Part shown: piece after piece, positions 24,422 to 32,788 of the stretch
Position numbering within the stretch: position 1 is the first letter of the stretch
Layout of the letters: every line of letters starts with the position of its first letter
Source: Peptococcaceae bacterium SCADC1_2_3
GTDB taxonomy: Bacteria > Bacillota > Desulfotomaculia > Desulfotomaculales > Nap2-2B
Direction of reading: 5' to 3'
Length of the DNA stretch: 37,219 bases
NCBI GenBank assembly: GCA_000681355.2
Contig: JJNX02000015.1
Location: forward strand, 1 to 37,219
Made by a program: the position numbers and the translations under genes
Notes under the pieces: model-generated
Database searches by the model: none
What the model saw: the letters and a program-made list of their open reading frames with translations, nothing else
Told to the model about the DNA's origin: nothing

Positions 24422-25513
24422 TTAAAGTATTTCCTGTAAGGCGGCTAAAAGAGCTCTATTTTCTTCTCGCCCCCGCACCGCAATGCGGATATACGACCTG
24501 GACAGGCCGCTAAAATTAGTACAATCCCGCACCAGAATGCCTTTTGAACCCAGCTTCCGGACTAATTCACGAACACCGTATCCCGTTTTGGTAATATCAA
24601 TTAAGAGAAAATTGGCCGCGCCGGGCAATGGTCTTAAGCCAGGCAGTTTATTTAACCGGCTTACCAGAAAGGCTTTTTCTTGATTAACTAACCGGTAAGT
24701 ATTCATTAAGTATTCTTCGTCCTCTAGGCCGGCTTTTCCTGCTATTTGCGCTAAAGTATTTACACTCCAGGGAATTTTAGCTTGAGCCAGTTTTTTAATC
24801 AAGCTCCTTGCCGCCACTATTATCCCTAAGCGCAACCCGGGAATGGCTAAAATTTTAGTTAGCGAGTAAAGAACTATAAGGTTAGGATAGTTATCCAGGT
24901 AAGGTAGGGCCGTATAATTTTCTTTTTCCGGCACAAAGTCCATAAAGGCTTCGTCCACTATTACCGGCCGGTTAAAACGCGCCGCCGTATCTAAGATAAC
25001 CTTTAATTCCACCCGGGAGATTAAACTGCCGGTAGGGTTATTGGGATTGCATAAAAAAAGAGCCTCAGCCCCCGGTATGGCTTTGGTAAGCTCAGCTAAA
25101 GGTAAAGAAAAGTCATTTTCTTCGTTAAGTTCCACATGGCTTACTTTACCCCCATGAGTGAATACGGCCCGGGCATACTCACTAAAAGCAGGAGGTAAAA
25201 TTAGGGCGTGCCGGATATTTAACGTTTCTGCCAGCAGATAAATCAGTTCACTGGTTCCATTTCCCACCAGCAAATTGTCCGGGGACACGTTTAAGTGCAA
25301 GGATAAAGCTTGCCGGATTAAGGTACAATCAGGGTCAGGATAATGGCTTATTTGCCAAAGATTATCATTAATAGCTTTAATTACTTTAATAGAGGGCCCT
25401 AAAGGATTAATGTTGGCGCTAAAATCAACAAGCTCACGGGGTAAAAAACCATAATGCTTTGCCGCCTGAAACAAATTACCCCCGTGCCCGGGTATGAAAT
25501 CCTGGGAAAACAC
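24422..25513 (-). CDS. cobD: L-threonine-O-3-phosphate decarboxylase CobD
   Basis: PLP-dependent, HisC-like enzyme that makes (R)-1-aminopropan-2-ol phosphate for the cobalamin nucleotide loop. The start HGGNLFQAA and DFSANINPLGP are CobD signatures. NPNNPTG, VDEAFMDF and the PLP lysine K220 in LYSLTK follow. 363 aa. A GTG start is used with GGTAGGTGA about ten bases upstream. Lying between cobS and cobC, it is clearly CobD and not histidinol-phosphate aminotransferase. Confidence 0.9.
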   Translation of the reverse strand: MFSQDFIPGHGGNLFQAAKHYGFLPRELVDFSANINPLGPSIKVIKAINDNLWQISHYPDPDCTLIRQALSLHLNVSPDNLLVGNGTSELIYLLAETLNIRHALILPPAFSEYARAVFTHGGKVSHVELNEENDFSLPLAELTKAIPGAEALFLCNPNNPTGSLISRVELKVILDTAARFNRPVIVDEAFMDFVPEKENYTALPYLDNYPNLIVLYSLTKILAIPGLRLGIIVAARSLIKKLAQAKIPWSVNTLAQIAGKAGLEDEEYLMNTYRLVNQEKAFLVSRLNKLPGLRPLPGAANFLLIDITKTGYGVRELVRKLGSKGILVRDCTNFSGLSRSYIRIAVRGREENRALLAALQEIL

Positions 25514-25526
25514 TTTTAAACATCAC

Positions 25527-26282
25527 CTACCACCAAAAATTAAGGAAGGGGAGTTTTAGTAAGGGAAAAATAGTCAAAAGCAAAATAACTTCTAAAAGTT
25601 CATTAATGGCCCCGTAAGTATCGCCGGTTAGCCCACCCAATTGACGGGTAAATAACAAGGCTAAAAAATGAGCTAAAAAAGTTAACCAGATAAATAAAAT
25701 TAATCCTGCTCCTCCATTTAAAGCGGCTACTCCACACCCCAATAAGGCTGCTACGGCCAACTCCCTGCTTTTAGTGTATTTAGCCAAATAAATGCCTATC
25801 CCCTGTGGTCTGGCATAAGGAAAACGGGCGATGGCGTAAACCATTCCCCAACGGCTTAAGACAGGCATGAGAATTAAAACCCGGGGTATAACTTGAGCCG
25901 GCAGACAGGACAGGAGAGCAAATTTTAAGAGCAAGAGGATGACCAGCCCAACTACTCCAAAAGCACCTACCCGGCTATCACGCATAATTTCAAGCTTGCG
26001 TTCCGGTGGGCGGCCGCTTAAAACTCCGTCCATGGTGTCCATAAAACCATCAAGGTGCAAACCGCCGCTTAAAAATATCAACCCCGTAATAAGCAGGGCT
26101 GCTACCACCAGGACGGGGAAAACGTAATTTAATCCCAGGTATAAAAAAACCAAGATAACGCCTAACAGGAAACCCACCAACGGAAAATACATGGACGACT
26201 TACCGTAAGTTACTTCGTCAAAAGGAAGATTAAAAATATGCAGGCGGGTTAAAAGCTGCAAGGCTAAAATAAATTTTTTCAT
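25527..26282 (-). CDS. cobS: Adenosylcobinamide-GDP ribazoletransferase (cobalamin synthase) CobS
   Basis: Polytopic membrane enzyme that joins adenosylcobinamide-GDP and alpha-ribazole. 251 aa with about six hydrophobic segments. The conserved acidic motif GGLHLDGFMDTMDGV, followed by RDSRVGAFG, and the C-terminal GGLTGDTYGA are present. It is the first gene of the minus-strand cobS-cobD-cobC set. I found no cobalamin riboswitch in the 280 bases upstream. Confidence 0.93.
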   Translation of the reverse strand: MKKFILALQLLTRLHIFNLPFDEVTYGKSSMYFPLVGFLLGVILVFLYLGLNYVFPVLVVAALLITGLIFLSGGLHLDGFMDTMDGVLSGRPPERKLEIMRDSRVGAFGVVGLVILLLLKFALLSCLPAQVIPRVLILMPVLSRWGMVYAIARFPYARPQGIGIYLAKYTKSRELAVAALLGCGVAALNGGAGLILFIWLTFLAHFLALLFTRQLGGLTGDTYGAINELLEVILLLTIFPLLKLPFLNFWW

Positions 26283-26358
26283 TATTAAGAATTAGTTTGA
26301 CGTAAAATAAAAAAATCCTGCTTGAAATTTAATTCTTTTTTAACCCAACTTCACCCTT

Positions 26359-26478
26359 TCAAACACTAAAGCCCTTGCTAATTAAGGCATTCCCCTTTTC
26401 CTCATCTAACCAACCTTTTTGTTTTAAGGTATCCCTTATTTTATTAACTACTGTTTGAGCTAAAAGACAAAGAAACAC
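26359..26478 (-). CDS. Possible 39-aa ORF upstream of cobS
   Basis: GTG-initiated frame with a short hydrophobic start and then VVNKIRDTLKQKGWLDEEKG. There is no good SD and no recognised family. It is the only notable frame in the otherwise AT-rich 26283-26563 gap and may be a remnant of a larger gene. Confidence 0.25.
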   Translation of the reverse strand: MFLCLLAQTVVNKIRDTLKQKGWLDEEKGNALISKGFSV

Positions 26479-26563
26479 TTTTGTTTTGGTGAAAATTGTT
26501 GGGGCCTTATATTAAAATAGGAAAACGAAATTGCCAATCTTTTTTATCCATCTTTTTGATGGG

Positions 26564-27769
26564 TTATTTTTTTATTAAATTTTTTAAACCGCCACTCAAA
26601 AAGTGGCTTGCCCAGGCCGGGACAAAGGCCAGCCGGGCAGCAAGCCAGGAGTGGTAGTCCAGGTCGCTGTATTTAAGAATAAGTTTTTGCCAAATAGGTT
26701 TGTTTAAAAAAGAGACAAGGAGACTTATTTCTTCATTTTTCATTTCCAAAAATACTTCCCTATGTTTTAGGCCACAGCATATTTCTTGTCCAATGGTCGC
26801 TTCCCACTTTTCCTGGTAAGCGCTTAAAAAATCCAGGGTAAAGTTCCGGGCCCGCAAGGCTTTAATTGCCGTACCCGCGCAGTCCTCTCCCGCCCGCAGA
26901 CCGAAATAAAGCCCCCCTCCCGAAACAGGCTTGGTGTGAGCGGCCGCGTCTCCAACCAACAGTACATGTGCCGCGTACGCTTGCCTTAAAAAGCCAATAG
27001 GAATGACCCCGCTGGTATTTTGCAGAACCTTCATTTCCCGAAAAAGAAACGGATACCGGTTAACTAACTGGTTAAAAAGTAAACGGGGGGATTCTCTTTT
27101 GCTTTCCGTTCCCAATAGGGGACTGCCTATCCCTACCCTGGCCCGGTCGTTGCCGGCGGGAAAAATCCACCCAAACCAGCCGGGAGCAAGGCCACGGTCA
27201 AGAAATATATGGGCTAAACGGCCATTGCCCTCTGATAACGATACTTCTGCGGCGTAAAGGAATACTTTTTCTAGAGGCTGGTATATGCCCAGCCAGCGGG
27301 CAACGGCAGAATTATGTCCGTCAGCGCCAATTAACAAACGGCCGGAAAAAAAGCAGCTTTCACCTTCCCCATTTTTTGCTTCCACCAAAATTCCTTCGGG
27401 TACGTAGGTAAATTTAACTGCCCGCATACCGCAAATCATTTCGGCTCCGGCGTATTTGGCCTGTTCGGCCAGGGAACGGTCAAAAGCCCGGCGGTCAATT
27501 ACCAGGGCATATACTTTCTTTCCTTCCAGCCTGAGGATGTTTTCTCCGGGGGCGTAAACTACGGCCCCATTTAACCGGTTAAGCACAACCGTTGAGGGAA
27601 CCCGGGAGATTTCCAGGGCTCTTTTACTAATCAAACCTGCGCACTGGACCGGTGCGCCTATTTCTTGATGTTCCTCCAAAACAAGTACCCGGTAGCCGGC
27701 AGCGGCAATGTCCCTGGCTACGGCGCAACCTACCGGGCCGCCACCCACCACAATAACATCGTAATTCAT
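26564..27769 (-). CDS. Geranylgeranyl-reductase-family FAD oxidoreductase
   Basis: 401-aa flavoprotein. DVIVVGGGPVGCAVARDIA is the dinucleotide-binding fold, PVQCAGLIS is the family motif after the second strand, and GWFGWIFPAGND and LLVGDAAAHTKPVSGGGLYF complete the FAD site. The family reduces isoprenoid double bonds (archaeal lipids, menaquinone side chains) or, in some members, aromatic-ring substrates; the substrate here is unknown. There is no membrane segment. The SD AGGAG lies upstream of the ATG. Confidence 0.85.
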   Translation of the reverse strand: MNYDVIVVGGGPVGCAVARDIAAAGYRVLVLEEHQEIGAPVQCAGLISKRALEISRVPSTVVLNRLNGAVVYAPGENILRLEGKKVYALVIDRRAFDRSLAEQAKYAGAEMICGMRAVKFTYVPEGILVEAKNGEGESCFFSGRLLIGADGHNSAVARWLGIYQPLEKVFLYAAEVSLSEGNGRLAHIFLDRGLAPGWFGWIFPAGNDRARVGIGSPLLGTESKRESPRLLFNQLVNRYPFLFREMKVLQNTSGVIPIGFLRQAYAAHVLLVGDAAAHTKPVSGGGLYFGLRAGEDCAGTAIKALRARNFTLDFLSAYQEKWEATIGQEICCGLKHREVFLEMKNEEISLLVSFLNKPIWQKLILKYSDLDYHSWLAARLAFVPAWASHFLSGGLKNLIKK

Positions 27770-27856
27770 TATTTTTTTCTCCTGGAAATTTATTCGTCTC
27801 TTATTGATCTAAAATATTCTACTTTTTTGTCGTTTTTCCTGCTATGTTTTTTGGAA

Positions 27857-28489
27857 TCAGAATTTATGGGGTAAAATATTTTTTGCCGCGGTATGAAAGA
27901 TTTGCTTTTTGCGGGCAGCCTTGGTCTTTTCGTATTCACTTTGGGCCTCAAGGGCCTTGTCCAGGGGAAAGGAGTTTTTCCGAAGCTCGGCTTTAAAATC
28001 GGTTAAAACGGCGTAAAATTCTTGGTCGCATTCTCTTTCCAAAGCGCTTCCGGCGGCAATATATTTTTTGGCCAGGGAAACTACAGAAACCTTCTGTCCT
28101 TGCTTTTGGGCGGTGTGGTACTCGTTCCACGTCGAACCGAGCAAGCTGTTTAATCTTCCTTCGTAATATCTGCAGATGATCATTAGCTTGGTGGTGAAGT
28201 GGGCTTCAATCTCCTGGCGTGAGGAAAACGACTTGCCTGCTGTTGTTTCAGGCGGCGTGCCGGCAAAGCCCTCCGGTGTATTTGCAGGCGTTTCCCTGGA
28301 TGTCTCTTTTGTTTTTTCCCTAGGTATTTCTTCACCATTTCCTTTTTTAGCGGAAAGTTTCTCCTGTTCCCCTTGGGGCGTGCTATCAATAAAAGGCAAC
28401 AACCCTACTATCCTGAGGCCGGCAAAAACCAGCAGCGATAAGCTCAAAAAAAACACCAAAAACATAACCAACTTGCCCGGCCGATACAT
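27857..28489 (-). CDS. Unknown protein with N-terminal membrane anchor
   Basis: 210 aa. A single hydrophobic helix (~7-27) is followed by a low-complexity, charged linker rich in K/E/T/P (~35-75) and a helical C-terminal domain with regular charged residues (SFPLDKALEAQSEYEKTKAA). No known family is recognised. The SD GGGGATG precedes the ATG. A fragment of a second copy of its C-terminal domain lies at 32071-32205, so this gene has or had a paralogue. Confidence 0.7.
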   Translation of the reverse strand: MYRPGKLVMFLVFFLSLSLLVFAGLRIVGLLPFIDSTPQGEQEKLSAKKGNGEEIPREKTKETSRETPANTPEGFAGTPPETTAGKSFSSRQEIEAHFTTKLMIICRYYEGRLNSLLGSTWNEYHTAQKQGQKVSVVSLAKKYIAAGSALERECDQEFYAVLTDFKAELRKNSFPLDKALEAQSEYEKTKAARKKQIFHTAAKNILPHKF

Positions 28490-28574
28490 TTTAATTCATC
28501 CCCTAAAATCATAGAAAAGGCTTTTCTATTTAATTATTCGCTATATAACAAGTTTTACCTTGTTTTTAGGAACT

Positions 28575-28600
28575 TATAAAAAAAATAATTTTATAAGCCA
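28575..28600. other. AT-rich inverted repeat in a gene-poor gap
   Basis: CTTATAAAA and TTTTATAAG arms around an A-rich centre, in the 28490-28670 gap. Nearby ATAGAAAAGGCTTTTCTAT (28512-28530) is a second perfect palindrome. They may be operators or hairpins for the unknown minus-strand gene; otherwise nothing is visible in the gap. Confidence 0.35.
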
Positions 28601-28671
28601 TGTTTTAGCAGGATTTTTTAGATGGTAAAATAAAAGCAAAATGCTCTCCTAACAGCAAGCAACAAAAAGCC

Positions 28672-28795
28672 AGTTATTTCAAAAACAAAGTAAATAATGT
28701 GCTTATTGGCCACCGGAATCAACTGCTTGGCGGTGGTATATGTCAGCGGGTGAAGCCGGTTTCCCCGCCCGCCGGCTAAAATTAAGGGCTTTCAA
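28672..28795 (-). pseudogene. rmlA: N-terminal fragment of a glucose-1-phosphate thymidylyltransferase (RmlA-type)
   Basis: Translated from TTG 28795, with one extra base after the third or fourth codon, it reads [20 protein letters not shown] then LIPVANK. This is the nucleotide-binding start of RmlA/RfbA-type nucleotidyltransferases. After ~40 codons (FVFEIT) the similarity stops. The fragment head abuts the neuC fragment at 28799, so a rearrangement junction lies between them. Confidence 0.8.
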
Positions 28796-28798
28796 TAA

Positions 28799-28933
28799 AT
28801 TCACCAAGGTAGGATTAGGGCAAACAGCGTTATTGATGTTGAATGCCAAAAAGAAGAAATTGTTAAGGGTTTAAAAAATGCTCTGTTTGACCAGAAGTTT
28901 CGCCATAATTTACAAAAAGTTGCCGATCCTTGA
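28799..28933 (+). pseudogene. neuC: C-terminal fragment of a UDP-N-acetylglucosamine 2-epimerase (NeuC/WecB-type)
   Basis: The frame GRIRANSVIDVECQKEEIV followed by KGLKNALFDQKFR resembles the C-terminal region of hydrolysing UDP-GlcNAc 2-epimerases of the NeuC type. The rest of the gene is absent; a matching N-terminal piece lies at 35928-36005. Confidence 0.65.
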
Positions 28934-28960
28934 AAGTGCGGATTTCCTGGACGAATTAGA

Positions 28961-29140
28961 TGTTCCTTAGGAGAGGTAGAAGAAGCGATAAGTGTATTAA
29001 ACAAGGCGGGAACTGAAAAAATAATTTTGCTTCATTGTACAACTACAACTAATTACCCTACTTTACCGGAAGAGGTTAACCTGCGGGTAATGATAACTTT
29101 AAAACAGGCATTTGGGCTGCCGGTTGGTTCGGTAAGCTTC
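28961..29140 (+). pseudogene. neuB: Internal fragment of a sialic/legionaminic acid synthase (NeuB-type)
   Basis: LGEVEEAISVLNKAG, IILLHCT, TNYPTLPEEVNLRVM and LKQAFGLPVG match the C-terminal half of the TIM barrel of NeuB/PseI/LegI synthases (family HCTSxYPTP, NLRAM). The expected GYSDHT after LPVG is lost, and repeat family E follows. It is followed by no other glycan gene. Confidence 0.75.
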
Positions 29141-29156
29141 GGCGTCCATCTTCCCT

Positions 29157-29217
29157 TGGAAAACCCCTTAATTAATAATAAGATAGTAAAAAGTGATATT
29201 TCAAGACCTGACCCCCA
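29157..29217. repeat. Repeat family E, copy E1 at the neuB breakpoint
   Basis: GGAAAACCCCTTAATTAATA then AGTGATATTTCAAGACCTGA and CCCC. The same ~57 bp occurs in E2 and E3, where it adjoins the promoter region of Rpn-type genes. Here it abuts the truncated neuB with no Rpn gene. Confidence 0.85.
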
Positions 29218-29391
29218 GCAGTTAAATCGGAAACAAAGATATTGTTTGATGGAGTAGTTCAATTGTATCTTTTGTATCTCTGTGATAAAATATAAATCGT
29301 AGAAAGATAACATAATCGGGATTTTAGCTTTCAACAGGAGTTATCCTGATCAAAAAAGAATAAAATATCGCCTTATAGGTGGAGATTCTTG

Positions 29392-29913
29392 ATGTTGGAA
29401 AGCATTCTAACGCAACTGAAAGCTTTTTCTCCAAACCATCAGCGTTATATTATTGCTATTCTTAATGAAATTATAAACTATTATGGTGTTTCCCTGCTGG
29501 GGTGCGCTATTTTTGGTTCCTATGCCCGGGGGGATAACCGGCATAATTCAGACCTCGACCTTTTAATTATACTGGAAAAGGCTTCCGGTTTGAGCAGCCG
29601 TCTTAAAGAATTTGTGGAAAATATAGAAATGAACCACGAAGCCCTGGCCCAGGAAATTTATGAACAAGAAGATATTTTTTGTGAACTTTCTCCTTACATC
29701 CTTTCTGGAGAGGAAGCGCTCAAACTACAACCGGTCTATTACGACCTGGTTGAACACCATTTAATAATTTACGATCCCACCGGCTTAATTGCATATATTA
29801 TCAGCGCAACCGGAAGAATCCTGGTCCGGTCGGGAGCACGGAAAGTGCGGCAGAATAATACATGGGAATGGCAATTGGTAAATATAGGTCACCCTGGAGG
29901 GATAAGCCTGTGA
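29392..29913 (+). CDS. MNT-type nucleotidyltransferase antitoxin
   Basis: About 173 aa with the polymerase-beta-like motif GSYARGDNRHNSDLDLLI: GS, then the DxD metal site 11 residues on. Proteins of this MNT class pair with HEPN partners and in characterised systems neutralise them by AMPylation or a related transfer. ATG 29392 is preferred, with GGTGGAG nine bases upstream. Its stop overlaps the GTG start of the HEPN gene (GTGA), so the pair is translationally coupled. Confidence 0.82.
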   Translation: MLESILTQLKAFSPNHQRYIIAILNEIINYYGVSLLGCAIFGSYARGDNRHNSDLDLLIILEKASGLSSRLKEFVENIEMNHEALAQEIYEQEDIFCELSPYILSGEEALKLQPVYYDLVEHHLIIYDPTGLIAYIISATGRILVRSGARKVRQNNTWEWQLVNIGHPGGISL

Positions 29914-30332
29914 AAAAGGATGAATTATCCGCTGCCTACTTAAAAAAAGCCCGGGTTCGTTTACAAGCGCTGAGTTTTTACAAAGACAACGAGGCTTACT
30001 CTGATGTGGTCAGAGAGGCTCAGGAACTAGTTGAGCTTTTGCTCAAAGCCATCCTTCGGGCAGTTGGTATAGAAGTACCGAAGGTACATGATGTGGGCCG
30101 GACATTGGAAAAGCACCACTGCCTTCTTCCTTCGGTTCTGGACAAGAATCTGGACGAGATAAAGAGGATTTCCAAGCGCCTACGCAAGGAGAGGGAGTTG
30201 AGCTTTTATGGCGCCGAGGATTTCATTCCTACTGAGGAATATGATTTGGAAGATGCCGTGATGGCAATTAAGGACGCCGGATTTGTTTTTAATATAATTC
30301 AGGATGCTTTTCAGGGAAATGCTCCTGGTTGA
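29910..30332 (+). CDS. HEPN-domain protein (partner of the MNT nucleotidyltransferase)
   Basis: 140 aa, all alpha-helical, with the HEPN core VREAQELVELLLKAILRA, the VGIEVPKVHDVG segment and a C-terminal helix pair. The sequence is PF05168-like and lacks an obvious R-x(4-6)-H active site, so whether it is a ribonuclease toxin is unclear. GTG 29910 overlaps the upstream stop, with GGAGGG before it. Its last ~40 bases overlap the 3' end of the opposing DUF5615 remnant. Confidence 0.78.
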   Translation: MKKDELSAAYLKKARVRLQALSFYKDNEAYSDVVREAQELVELLLKAILRAVGIEVPKVHDVGRTLEKHHCLLPSVLDKNLDEIKRISKRLRKERELSFYGAEDFIPTEEYDLEDAVMAIKDAGFVFNIIQDAFQGNAPG

Positions 30333-30599
30333 AATACGGAACTATTTCCATGTCCACCAGTAGTTCCTTTCTTATAAAAATTACTCCGGGGCATTTGAGC
30401 CTTTGCTTAACAATTAGATAACCAAAATCCTTGTCGTTTGTGATTATAATCAAATCTTCTTTGTCAGCTTTTCGATAATATTTAAATCACTTATTCCTCT
30501 TTCTTGTTCGCGAATCCAGAAAACGTGATCACCCTGTTCCCGGAGCAAATTAACAAGATGCCTTGAAATATTTTCATCAGCCAAAAATTTTAATTTCAT
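30289..30599 (-). pseudogene. DUF5615 PIN-like toxin, frameshifted
   Basis: From ATG 30599 the frame reads KLKFLADENISRHLVNLL then WIREQERGISDLNIIEK and hits a stop. Shifting by one base within a short A run (T run on the plus strand at ~30469-30472) restores DKEDLIIITNDKDFGYLIV and a normal stop at 30289. These are the two acidic motifs of DUF5615/Mut7-C-like PIN-type nucleases. The restored length (~103 aa) fits. The partner antitoxin DUF433 is upstream, with ATGA overlap. Confidence 0.8.
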
Positions 30600-30826
30600 A
30601 TTGCTTCGTAAACTTCTTCGTTGGCTATTGTTTTTTGAGCATAAAGTAAAGCAGCTTTTATATCTTCTTCTTGAATATCATATTCTTTTACTGTTTTTTG
30701 GTAGCTGTACCCCTGGACAAGTTTTTCCAAGATAATTTCAACAGAAATTCGTGTCCCTTTAATCACAGGCTTGCCACAAAGCACGCCTGGATCAATCGTG
30801 ATTCTTTCCAGAAGATTCTTATCCAT
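30596..30826 (-). CDS. DUF433 antitoxin
   Basis: 76-aa winged-helix DUF433 protein: ITIDPGVLCGKPVIKGTRIS, then VEIILEKLVQGYS and EEDIKAALLYA. It is the usual partner of DUF5615 toxins and probably binds DNA to autoregulate. It is intact although its toxin is broken. Its TGA overlaps the toxin ATG. A paralogous pair lies at 36102-36694. Confidence 0.88.
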   Translation of the reverse strand: MDKNLLERITIDPGVLCGKPVIKGTRISVEIILEKLVQGYSYQKTVKEYDIQEEDIKAALLYAQKTIANEEVYEAI

Positions 30827-30932
30827 TTCCGGCTCACTTCTTTTTGTTTTTCATCTTTTAATTTTATTTTGGATGGTAGGCCTGGTCAAGAAGATTGAAA
30901 TCTTTCTTTTACTTTCATATATGGCCTGGATC

Positions 30933-30974
30933 GAAGCAAGGGAAAACAAGGGGACGTTTTTTTTGCTTCCTTCG
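30933..30974. repeat. Repeat family F, copy F4 (inverse)
   Basis: GAAGCAAGG, then GGGGACGTTTTTTTTGCTTC. The ends GAAGCAA/TTGCTTC are inverse. It lies just before the 3' end of the Rpn-type gene. Confidence 0.6.
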
Positions 30975-30975
30975 T

Positions 30976-31933
30976 TTACTGAAAAGATTTACCAACTGCT
31001 CTTCTAATAATGTCTTGGGATTCTTCTAATGTGTTAGCGGCAAATAACTCTTCCATGAGGCTGTCAAGAAGTTCCTGGTTGGCCACCTGCTGGATTTTTC
31101 CCATCATTTCGTCATAGTCTACGTTAAATTTTATCACCATAAAATTACAGATGGCATCACGGGCTTTTTCCATCTTCCCTTCAATCTTTCCTTCCTCCAC
31201 CAATTTAGGGTCATAGAAAGTTTTAATCATTTCCTTCACCTCCTGGTCAATTTTACGGTAATCGCCATATTTGCCGTATAAGTACTCCATTATATTTACC
31301 AGAATAGCATTCATTTCCCCGGTGTCTTCTAAAGTTACCTTTCTTTCTTCTAAAGCTTGCCCAATGGTCCGAATGGTTTCTTCGGCTGTTCTCACCAAAC
31401 TTTGATAAGCCACCTCATCCATTTTCCCTTTGGTTTTTAAGTATTTGCGAAGTTTAAAAACCTGCAAAGGAAGTAAAAGGTACATCTTTTTGGCATAGAG
31501 CTGTTGGGTGTCATACAACCAATATTTAAGAACCGGTACCTGGTAGAGCAGTGTTTCCTGTTTGGGTATCTTTATTTTTATTAGGAAATTCCATCTCTAC
31601 AGGTCTAGTTAAATCTGTTAAGTCCAGGGTTTCTTTAGCCTTTTCAAAACCATAGCGGAACATTCTAATTACTATATTTTTGTCGTGGGTGGTTTGAAAT
31701 TCAATATGGTAGCGGTAAATAGTTTTACCAAAGGAAATATTTATAAAGGTATCGGCTATGCTTTTAACTAAGTCATCCCGAATAAATTCAGTGCTGCCGT
31801 AATCTACCTGGGCTGTTTCGTCCAGGTAGTCATCGTAGAGAGCGTTCAAAAGGTTAATTAAAGGCTTTTTTGATAAGTGAAATAATCTTTTGAGCAGTTC
31901 ATCCATTTTTATTGCCGGGGTCTCGGTGCTCAT
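30976..31933 (-). pseudogene. Rpn/PD-(D/E)XK nuclease-family gene, copy A, with internal deletion and frameshift
   Basis: Two frames belong to one gene. The first (31933 to 31526) has the nuclease core: LLKRLFHLSKKPLINLL, YGSTEFIRDDLVKSIAD and the catalytic-type HIEFQTTHDKN. It runs off frame after PVEMEFPN. The second frame continues as IPKQETLLYQVPVLKYW and goes on to a helical C-terminus (31518-30976). Fragment 34436-34534 shows that ~20 residues normally lie between EFPN and IPKQ, so a deletion removed them and shifted the frame. The family acts in DNA cleavage and recombination. Confidence 0.75.
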
Positions 31934-31939
31934 CTATAT

Positions 31940-32063
31940 ACCTGCCTAAAGCAAGGTTTAACCTGGTTTTATTTTAGCATGAGCAGAAAGGTAAAGCAAT
32001 TGGAAAACCCCCGCTAATTAATAAGATAGTAAAAAGTGATATTTCAAGACCTGACCCCCAACA
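31940..32063. repeat. Repeat family E, copy E2
   Basis: Includes the shared upstream region of Rpn genes (AAAGCAAGGTTTAACCTGG, TTTTATTTTA) and the ~57-bp segment ending TTTCAAGACCTGACCCC. It is followed at once by a gene fragment on the plus strand (32071). Confidence 0.8.
31971..31999 (-). promoter_or_regulatory. Predicted promoter of Rpn copy A
   Basis: On the minus strand: TTGCTT, a 17-bp spacer, TAAAAT. The same arrangement is kept in copy B at 34344-34372. Confidence 0.5.
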
Positions 32064-32070
32064 GACCCCC

Positions 32071-32205
32071 CTGGCCGATTTTAAAGCCGAACTGCAGAAA
32101 AACTCTTTTCCTCTGGATAAAGCCCGGGAAGCCCAAAAAGAATATGAACAGGCCAAGGCAGCGCGCAAAAGGCAGCTTCTTTCTGCCGCGGCAAAACATT
32201 TATGA
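32071..32205 (+). pseudogene. 3' fragment of a paralogue of the unknown protein at 27857-28489
   Basis: 44 codons, LADFKAELQKNSFPLDKA then REAQKEYEQAKAARKRQ, ending with TGA. They align residue by residue with the C-terminus of the 27857-28489 product. No start or upstream part exists; the copy begins a few bases after repeat E2. Confidence 0.85.
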
Positions 32206-32367
32206 GCGAAAGACAAGGAAAGACAAGGAGACGACAGGAAAGGATTCGGGAAAAGCTCATCACTGCGTCTCTATTGAAAGGATTGCTAACGTGAGCTTTT
32301 CAGTGTAAACTGTAATTAGCACTACAGCGTAATTTATTTATTATAGAAGTTAGCTGAGCTATGTGAG

Positions 32368-32398
32368 GCTATGGGGACGGTTCGAGCGTCCCCATAGC
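32368..32398. repeat. Perfect 12-bp inverted repeat
   Basis: GCTATGGGGACG and CGTCCCCATAGC flank GTTCGAG. It has no T tract, so it is more likely a REP-type palindrome than a terminator. It lies in the 32206-32470 gap upstream of the VapB-like gene, where I see no gene. Confidence 0.7.
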
Positions 32399-32470
32399 GT
32401 AAACTGCAATTAGAGCATTTTTGAATGAATAAATAACCAGATTTCTATTTGACGTGGGGGTGTAAATGAA

Positions 32471-32788
32471 ATGGGATTGGAAGAACTTATTGAAGCTACT
32501 GAAAATTTATCACCTGAAGAAAAAATTAAACTGGTCGAGGCAATTTCTAAAATGTTGCGCCAGAATGTAATTAAAAAAGGTGCAGACGATCAACTTCACG
32601 ATTTTGATATTGATGCGTTTTGGAAAAAGATAACGCTTTCTGAACTGGCTGAAGAACAAAGAGTTTCAACGGTTAATCAACTTGAAGATTTAACGGTAGA
32701 TTCTTGGCCTGAAGATGAATCTGTTGATGAAATGATTGAAGTAATTTACAGCTTACGTAGTTTAAACAAACAGCAGGGAATGTGTTAA
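32471..32788 (+). CDS. Putative VapB-type antitoxin
   Basis: 105 aa, acidic. LSPEEKIKLVEAISKMLRQ near the N-terminus resembles the start of addiction-module antitoxin proteins. The C-terminal half is acidic and probably unstructured (PEDESVDEMIEVIYS), as expected for a part that wraps a toxin. GGGGGTG lies upstream of the ATG. The PIN gene begins right after the stop codon, so the two form an operon. The assignment rests mainly on this arrangement. Confidence 0.65.
   Translation: MGLEELIEATENLSPEEKIKLVEAISKMLRQNVIKKGADDQLHDFDIDAFWKKITLSELAEEQRVSTVNQLEDLTVDSWPEDESVDEMIEVIYSLRSLNKQQGMC

Noticed and set aside
26283-26563. Cobalamin riboswitch upstream of cobS
   Set aside because: No B12-box-like sequence or fitting helices on the minus strand; the stretch is AT-rich with one doubtful short frame.
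29027-29257. 76-codon plus-strand frame with LHCTTTTNYPT
   Set aside because: It is part of the NeuB fragment fused to repeat E1; the frame has no native start or end.
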